Source: Deltaproteobacteria bacterium (lineage in GTDB: Bacteria; SAR324; NAC60-12). From it: a DNA stretch of 33,765 bases. Below are positions 28,152 through 33,765 of the stretch, piece after piece. Both the position numbers and the translations under genes were made by a program. The notes under the pieces are model-generated. The model made no database searches. It was given only the letters and a program-made list of their open reading frames with translations, and was not told the origin of the DNA. The first letter of the stretch is position 1. Each line of letters opens with the position of its first letter. The DNA is taken from NCBI GenBank assembly GCA_002726945.1, contig PBTB01000096.1, positions 1-33,765 on the forward strand, written 5' to 3'.

Positions 28152-29813
28152 ATGCGGATGGTGGGCTGCTTTTCTTTCTCTCTTCCGATCTCTTGCTTGC
28201 GGGGTTTTCTTGCCGCAGGTTTGTTCGCGCTCCTGCTGGCACTTGCCTTTCCTTCTGCCCTTCACAGCCGTCCTCACACAGGAATTCTGACCCCGCGCGT
28301 CATCTACCCGTCTCAAGGGCATGAGTGGTTCGGGAGTTTCCTTCAGGACGAGTTGTCACAGCAACTCCGCTTCTCTAACCGTTTTGCGGTGATGTCCCCG
28401 TTTGCTGCACGGCTTTGGCAGAAACGCTATGGCACCCGCTCTCCTGAAGCGTTGAAGACGTCCCTCCAAGAGGCTCAGCTGGAACTCTTGGTTGACGCCA
28501 AAATCCAAAAAGTGCTGCGCCGCGTGGGGGTGGAGTGGCAGATCGTTCGGGTCACGGACAACACGGCTCAGGTGATTCCCCTCTCCAAAAGCTACCCGCT
28601 GGACACTCCGGATGAGTTCGTTGCCGCAGTGCTTGCGGACTTGGGAACCGAGATTCCGGAGTTCTCCGGGCTGCAAGGGTTCCCGAGGGGGCAGACGTGG
28701 GAGGCTGTCCGGGCGTTTTATCAGTGGCGGGATCAGGAAGTCCCGCAGCGGGGTTCTCCGGAGTGGAGTAACTTCCGCAACCAGCTTCACGGTTTGGCGG
28801 CGGATCATCCTTCGTTGGAGGAGCAGGTGCTGGAATACGAGGCACTGCTCGACATCTTGGAAGCCGGAGAGCAGAATCCTGCATATGTGCCGATCCTGAA
28901 AAAAGCAGACGAGCGGCTGCAAATCCTGAAGACCCGTCAGCCGGGGAATTCCGAAATCAGCACGTTGCTGGCACTGAGTTACTACCTTCAGGGCGAGACC
29001 CTGCAAGCCAAGTCCGAGGTGGTGATCGCCAACGCGAAAAACCCGTTCGCGGGGCCGGCACTAATGATTTATGGACTGGTGATTGGCCGCACTCCGCAGG
29101 AGGGCAAGTCCTTCATCCAGAAAGGCTTGCGCCTCTACCCTTTTCTGGCGGACAGCACTTACGGAACACTGCCACCCTACCACACCCTGATCCGTCCACT
29201 GGGTCCATGGCTGGTGCCGGAGTCTTCACAGCCCCGGCCCGATTACGATGAACGGATGGCCGAGGGACAGCAGCATTTTCGGGAAGGCAAGTTCGATCAG
29301 GCGCAGCAGGTGTTTTCAGACCTGAGTGCCACCGTGCCCATGATTGCCGATCCACAAGTTTATCTCGCCCGCATCGAAATCCAACGTGGCACCCCCGAAA
29401 CTGCACTGAGGCGGTTGCAGGGATTACAGCGACGGTTCCCGGACGATCCCGGAGTGGCGCTCTACCTTGGCTATGCCCATGAAAAACTCGGGCACCATGA
29501 CCGCGCTGAGGATGCCTACCGCAACACATTGAACTTGCGTCCGGACAATCCTCGGGCCTTGCTCCGTCTCAGCACCGTATTGATCCGGCGTAAGCGTTAC
29601 GACGAGGCTCAGAGTTTTTTGGAAAGCCTCACCAAGAAATATCCGGGTTATGCGGTGGCCTGGTGGAACCTAGGGGTACTCCACCGGAAACTGGGTCAAC
29701 CGCAACAAGCACAACAGGCGTGGGAACAGGCGTTGCGAGTGGAGCCTGAAAACGAACGCATCCGCTCGTCGCTGATGAAACTGTCCGTCCAGTTGGAGTC
29801 GGTTTCGGAGTGA
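28152..29813 (+). CDS. TPR-repeat secreted protein
   Basis: Signal peptide, then LYLGYAHEKLGHHDRAEDAYRNTLNLRPDNPRALLRLSTVLIRRKRYDEAQ TPR pattern; GGGAG upstream of ATG. Confidence 0.8.
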   Translation: MRMVGCFSFSLPISCLRGFLAAGLFALLLALAFPSALHSRPHTGILTPRVIYPSQGHEWFGSFLQDELSQQLRFSNRFAVMSPFAARLWQKRYGTRSPEALKTSLQEAQLELLVDAKIQKVLRRVGVEWQIVRVTDNTAQVIPLSKSYPLDTPDEFVAAVLADLGTEIPEFSGLQGFPRGQTWEAVRAFYQWRDQEVPQRGSPEWSNFRNQLHGLAADHPSLEEQVLEYEALLDILEAGEQNPAYVPILKKADERLQILKTRQPGNSEISTLLALSYYLQGETLQAKSEVVIANAKNPFAGPALMIYGLVIGRTPQEGKSFIQKGLRLYPFLADSTYGTLPPYHTLIRPLGPWLVPESSQPRPDYDERMAEGQQHFREGKFDQAQQVFSDLSATVPMIADPQVYLARIEIQRGTPETALRRLQGLQRRFPDDPGVALYLGYAHEKLGHHDRAEDAYRNTLNLRPDNPRALLRLSTVLIRRKRYDEAQSFLESLTKKYPGYAVAWWNLGVLHRKLGQPQQAQQAWEQALRVEPENERIRSSLMKLSVQLESVSE

Positions 29814-29816
29814 ACC

Positions 29817-30034
29817 TCACCCAGTGCGGGCGAAGACATGACGGGAGGCCAGCAGTGTGAGGGTGCCACTATGTGCGAGCATGAAAATGGTCAGGGTGAG
29901 CCAGAGTCTGTGGTTCTGAAGCAGGGGATGTATGACAAAGTACGCCGGAAAGCAGGTGGCGGCGCATGGCACATGGCACGGGAAGCAGTTGCACCAATGC
30001 TGGTCAGGGCGAACCGCAGGATGTCTCGGTTCAT
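29817..30034 (-). pseudogene. Small membrane-protein ORF split by a frameshift at a 7-bp duplication
   Basis: MNRDILRFALTSIGATASRAMCH... in one frame, then CFPAYFVIHPLLQNHRLWLTLTIFMLAHSGTLTLLASRHVFARTG* in another; ATGGCAC ATGGCAC at 29966-29979 sits at the switch. Confidence 0.4.
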
Positions 30035-30046
30035 CAAGAACGATGG

Positions 30047-30319
30047 TCAGCAGATTCCTGCACCGCCATACATCTGCTGGTACTGGTGAAACCGCTTTTC
30101 CAGATACACCGCCTGCGCTTGCCGTTCGTTGGGGAACCAGGAGTGGAGGACCTGCTGAAGCTGGCTGTCATCCAGTCGTTGAAACATATCCTTGAGGAAC
30201 CGCATCTCAGCGTTCGTAATGGTGCGGTCCGTGACCATCAACCGGGTCAGGGTGTCCACAACCCGCTGCCGTTGTCGGCTTTCGGAGGAAGAGAAGTCAG
30301 AGGTGGATTTTTGTGTCAT
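30047..30319 (-). CDS. Small uncharacterised protein, TerB-like helical
   Basis: RLMVTDRTITNAEMRFLKDMFQRLDDSQLQQVLHSWF; divergent from the TonB-like gene. Confidence 0.5.
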   Translation of the reverse strand: MTQKSTSDFSSSESRQRQRVVDTLTRLMVTDRTITNAEMRFLKDMFQRLDDSQLQQVLHSWFPNERQAQAVYLEKRFHQYQQMYGGAGIC

Positions 30320-30435
30320 TTTATCCGTGAAGGGAGTCAGTCTTGCAAGAGACAGTGCTGCGAATTCTTTGCCAGCCGCCGGGAATGTGGGAAGAATGCT
30401 TGCAAAGCAGCAGGCAGGTGCGCCATCATGCGTTT

Positions 30436-31704
30436 ATGATTATTTCGTCTCTCAGTGCTTTCGTGAACAGGGCGACCCTCCTCCAAAGCTCCCTCCAACT
30501 GCTGGTTGGATTGGTCCTCGCAGGGTTGGGTGGACTGTGCCTGAATCCCGGGTTGGCGCAGGCTCGACAGTATGCCGTTTTGGCGGAACCCAGAGGCGGG
30601 GGCGCAGCTCCGGAGGTGGCAATGCAGCAACTTCAGGCCGAGGTGTTGGAACAGTTGCAGAAGCGTTTTGACTTCTCCCTACAATCCACCTTTGAGCAGG
30701 AGCAGGCCCGCTTGAAGAGTGCCCCCACTCCATCATGCGTGGATGCTTCCTGTGCGGTGGATGCGCTGGAAGCCCTTCCAGGAGCGCATTTGTTCTGGAT
30801 TCGACACCACAGAAACACCGTGCGCGTGTACTGGCGAGGACCGGATTGGCAGTACCAAACCTTTGGGGTGTCCGGAGACGGGCCAGAATCGGTCACACCA
30901 CAAGTGTTGCAGCAGCTTCCATTTCTGGAAAAGCATGTGGTGGCAGTCAGTCCGGAGCGTCTTGAGAAGGTGGCACGAGTGATGGTGGTGCAGGCTCAAC
31001 CCCGTGTTTTGAAAGAGGCTGAATCAAAACCAGAAACCACCACTCCCAAGCCACGCCCGGCGGAACCGACTCCGGTTGCGAAGACAAACGCGCTCCCACC
31101 CTCAAACACGGACACCAAAAAGCGCATCACGGACGTGTTGCAACCGCAAAGCTTGCAGGTCGTCGTGGAGACCAAACGGCCAGCGGTTGAGGCCCAGCAA
31201 CCAATAGAGACGGCTCGGGTTAAACCCAAGCAAACGCCTCTGTTGAAGCAAATCGTGGTGACCGAAGCAGAGCCTCGTACCGAGGAGGTTTCGCCCGCAT
31301 CCGCAGTGGACGAGCCACAGCAACTGGTTGCTGCACTCGTTCCCCAACTCCAGCCTGCTCCGGAAAAAAGCGTTCGGCCTCCCCAGCCCCTCAACGCCTT
31401 GGACAAACTGCGGTTCCGGGTGGCCGAGAAACGCTACAACCAAACGATCTGGCAGCAGATCAAGACTCGGCTGCTCTTTTTCCAGAAACTGAACAAGCTG
31501 GAACGGACTACGATTGAAGCACGAATTCGACTGAGTATTGATGCCTCCGGAAGGATTGTGGAGTGTGCGTTGTTGTTCCCCAGCCGCTCCCGCTTGTTCA
31601 ACCAAGAGTTGCTGAAAGCGGTGGATGCACTGGAACTACCACCACCGCAGGAGGCGCTGGTCCGGAATCCCCCCTATGTGGTCAACATCACCCTCAAGCC
31701 CTGA
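30436..31704 (+). CDS. TonB C-terminal-domain protein with signal peptide
   Basis: LGGLCLNPGLAQARQYAV leader, P/K/T-rich linker, then TTIEARIRLSIDASGRIVECALLFPSRSRLFNQELLKAVDALELPPPQ...VNITLKP. Confidence 0.65.
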   Translation: MIISSLSAFVNRATLLQSSLQLLVGLVLAGLGGLCLNPGLAQARQYAVLAEPRGGGAAPEVAMQQLQAEVLEQLQKRFDFSLQSTFEQEQARLKSAPTPSCVDASCAVDALEALPGAHLFWIRHHRNTVRVYWRGPDWQYQTFGVSGDGPESVTPQVLQQLPFLEKHVVAVSPERLEKVARVMVVQAQPRVLKEAESKPETTTPKPRPAEPTPVAKTNALPPSNTDTKKRITDVLQPQSLQVVVETKRPAVEAQQPIETARVKPKQTPLLKQIVVTEAEPRTEEVSPASAVDEPQQLVAALVPQLQPAPEKSVRPPQPLNALDKLRFRVAEKRYNQTIWQQIKTRLLFFQKLNKLERTTIEARIRLSIDASGRIVECALLFPSRSRLFNQELLKAVDALELPPPQEALVRNPPYVVNITLKP

Positions 31705-31706
31705 CC

Positions 31707-32705
31707 ATGCCGCTCAATTCTTTGGTGTTACAGGAGATTCCAGAGCGATTCCCACAGCCAAAATCAACTGGGTTGGCAGTTTCGGAACAACCGAAACTGG
31801 GGCCAACTGAAGCTCTGGATTTGCTGTTCCGGGAGTATGCACCAAACACCCGGCGGGCTTATGCCCGCGCCTTTCGGCAGTTTCAGGAGTGGACGCAGAT
31901 GCATTCGCTGGAAGAATTGCGTCAGGTGGACAGCTTGCGGCTGCTGGAGTACAAGCAGCACCTGAAAGGCTTGGGATGGAAGCCTGCAAGCGTCAATCAG
32001 TCGGTGAGTGCGCTGCGCAAGATTTTCAAGGTACTCACAGAGTTTGGGCACCTTCCTGAAAATCCAATCCAGCCCTCGGTTTTACGGACGGAAAAGGTTG
32101 CGGCGTTCAGCAACAAGGGGGCCCTTCAGGTCTCGCAACTCAACGCGATGCTTGAGGCGAATGAGCAACTAGACTACGATATTCGCACAGCACCACTGCT
32201 CCGGCAGCGCAATGCCCTGCTCCTGAAGTTCCTCTATTTGACCGCAGCACGGCGGGGCGAAGCCGCCGGCTTGCAGTGGAACAATATTCAACCGGACGGT
32301 CAGCACCATGTGATCGTGTTGCAGGAAACCAAGAGTGGTGCCCCCCAACGGATCAAGCTGCGTCGGGAGTTGAACGAGGGTTTGCAGGAATGGCACAGGA
32401 TGCTCCAAGAGCATGACGTGAACAGCCTCTGGGTGTTTCCGTCACTGGGGTTCCGGACGAGGGGCGGGGCGATGTCAGGCAAGGGCGTGAACGATGTGGT
32501 GGCGCGCTTGGGTCGTGCTGTGGGACTGAACATCTCGGCACACTACCTGCGGCACACGGCGATTACCCTTGCCTTGGAACTGGGAGAGCCGCTTCAGAAG
32601 GTGCAGAGTTATGCGCGGCATGCCTCGGCAAACACCACGATCCGCTACTACCATGACCAGCAATTTCTGGAGCGGAACCCGACGGACCGCTTGCCGATGA
32701 TCTGA
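31707..32705 (+). CDS. Tyrosine recombinase / integrase (Xer-like)
   Basis: SAM-like N-domain; TAARRGEAAGLQW, HYLRHTAITLALE, ARHASANTTIRYYHDQ catalytic residues. Confidence 0.88.
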   Translation: MPLNSLVLQEIPERFPQPKSTGLAVSEQPKLGPTEALDLLFREYAPNTRRAYARAFRQFQEWTQMHSLEELRQVDSLRLLEYKQHLKGLGWKPASVNQSVSALRKIFKVLTEFGHLPENPIQPSVLRTEKVAAFSNKGALQVSQLNAMLEANEQLDYDIRTAPLLRQRNALLLKFLYLTAARRGEAAGLQWNNIQPDGQHHVIVLQETKSGAPQRIKLRRELNEGLQEWHRMLQEHDVNSLWVFPSLGFRTRGGAMSGKGVNDVVARLGRAVGLNISAHYLRHTAITLALELGEPLQKVQSYARHASANTTIRYYHDQQFLERNPTDRLPMI

Positions 32706-32708
32706 AGG

Positions 32709-33506
32709 CTAGACGGCGGACTTTGCGGGTTCCTTGGCAGAGGTGTTGCTTCCGGAGAAGCGGGCCACCCAGATGCTGATTTCGTAAAGAATGATCAGCG
32801 GCCCCGCCATCAGCGTTTGCGTGAACACGTCCGGAGGGGTGAGGATGGCCGCGCCGATGAAGATGACTACAAGAGAATACTTGCGATTGTTCCTCAGCCA
32901 GTCGGCGTCAATGATGCCCAGTCGGGTGAGGATGAAGGTGACCGTGGGCATTTCAAAAACGAATCCGAACGCAAACAGCAGGTGGATCGTCAACGAAAGG
33001 TACGAGGCCATGCTGAGCGTCGGCAAAGTGACTTCATTCTTGAAGCCAAGGAAGAAATCGTAGCCGAAGGGCAGTACGACGAAGTAGCCGAACAGCCCGC
33101 CTCCCACAAAAAGCGGGTAGGAGAGCAGCACAAAGGGCCACACTGCCTTTTGTTCACGAGAATAGAGGGCTGGGCGGATAAACAGCCAGAGTTGACCGAG
33201 AACGTAAGGGAAGGTCAGGAAGAGCGCAGCGTAAAGGCCGATACGCAGGTAAGTGAAGAAAGGTTCGGTCAGTTCCAGAAAATGCAGCGGGATGTTACGG
33301 TCGTCCAGCGGCTTCCGGAAGATGGCCAAGAGCGGCTGATCGAACTCCAGTTCGCAGTAGAACGCCGCCATGAAGACGATCACAATGCCTGCCAGACTCC
33401 GAACCAACCGCGTGCGCAACTCGGTCAGGTGCGCGGTCAATGGCATGGGGACGTCTTCCGAATTCTTGTCTGAAGGTTGGGCCGAATCGTTGGGCGATTC
33501 ACTCAT
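32709..33506 (-). CDS. tatC: Sec-independent protein translocase TatC
   Basis: MPLTAHLTELRTRLVRSL, EPFFTYLRIGLYAALFLTFPYVLGQLWLFIRPALYSREQK. Confidence 0.95.
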   Translation of the reverse strand: MSESPNDSAQPSDKNSEDVPMPLTAHLTELRTRLVRSLAGIVIVFMAAFYCELEFDQPLLAIFRKPLDDRNIPLHFLELTEPFFTYLRIGLYAALFLTFPYVLGQLWLFIRPALYSREQKAVWPFVLLSYPLFVGGGLFGYFVVLPFGYDFFLGFKNEVTLPTLSMASYLSLTIHLLFAFGFVFEMPTVTFILTRLGIIDADWLRNNRKYSLVVIFIGAAILTPPDVFTQTLMAGPLIILYEISIWVARFSGSNTSAKEPAKSAV

Positions 33507-33533
33507 AGGCGGTTGGGTCAGGATGCACAAGTT

Positions 33534-33563
33534 ATAATAACTGATCAGGACCAGCCCTTTCAA
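33534..33563 (-). promoter_or_regulatory. Candidate sigma70 promoter of tatC
   Basis: On the minus strand TTGAAA (33563-33558), 18-nt spacer, TATTAT (33539-33534). Confidence 0.5.
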
Positions 33564-33634
33564 GGTGGTAACGAACTAAAGCCCCAATTAGATTTTTGAT
33601 GGTCCCCCGCTTGAGTGTTGGTGACCGCCCTCAG

Positions 33635-33666
33635 CAAAATTCGCCCTCTCAAGGGTTGTAATTTTG
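33635..33666. other. Hairpin upstream of tatC
   Basis: CAAAATT-CG-CCCT-CTCA-AGGG-TTGT-AATTTTG. Confidence 0.5.
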
Positions 33667-33709
33667 CAGAGAGACGGCGTTTCCCGGTACGTTGCCCCCG
33701 GGTTACAGT

Positions 33710-33763
33710 CCCGATCGCCAGTCGCTCTTGCAACACCTGCTGCGAGCAGGTGCGGACCTTGCC
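33710..33763 (+). repeat. Copy C of the 54-nt dispersed repeat
   Basis: 52/54 identical to 12989-13042; internal hairpin at 33734-33752. Confidence 0.85.
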
Positions 33764-33765
33764 TT

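Overview
The window is a mostly housekeeping, gene-dense bacterial chromosome segment. I annotated it from the supplied ORF translations plus direct reading of the DNA. Left to right it carries: a DUF3187-like protein (-), a fused indolepyruvate ferredoxin oxidoreductase (+), aroA-lipA (-, 4-nt overlap), a transposase remnant, an MFS transporter, a block of two VOC proteins and two acyl-CoA dehydrogenases (-), an IS30-type remnant, and an IlvD/Edd dehydratase. These are followed by a tightly packed minus-strand run (thrC, lpxL/htrB-like, alpha/beta hydrolase, FecR-domain, prepilin peptidase, PilM/PilN/GspL-like, NAD-epimerase). Then come a small secreted/outer-membrane candidate, an orphan ~804-aa helical protein, dxs, a ZapB-like coiled coil, a TPR lipid/secreted protein, a small TerB-like ORF, a TonB-C-terminal protein, a tyrosine recombinase and tatC. 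The least routine signals are: (1) strong over-abundance of the palindrome TCCGGA across the window (HIP1-like); (2) heptanucleotide tandem repeats of one family (AGCRACC) at three sites, one inside the IOR coding frame next to a REP-like palindrome and one at its ribosome-binding position; (3) a 7-bp duplication that splits a small membrane ORF; (4) a 54-bp hairpin-containing dispersed repeat in two good copies plus one partial; (5) a paired ACAD cassette with little TCCGGA; (6) an orphan coiled-coil protein. I found no CRISPR array, rRNA or convincing tRNA. No database search was possible, so all family calls are from sequence recognition.
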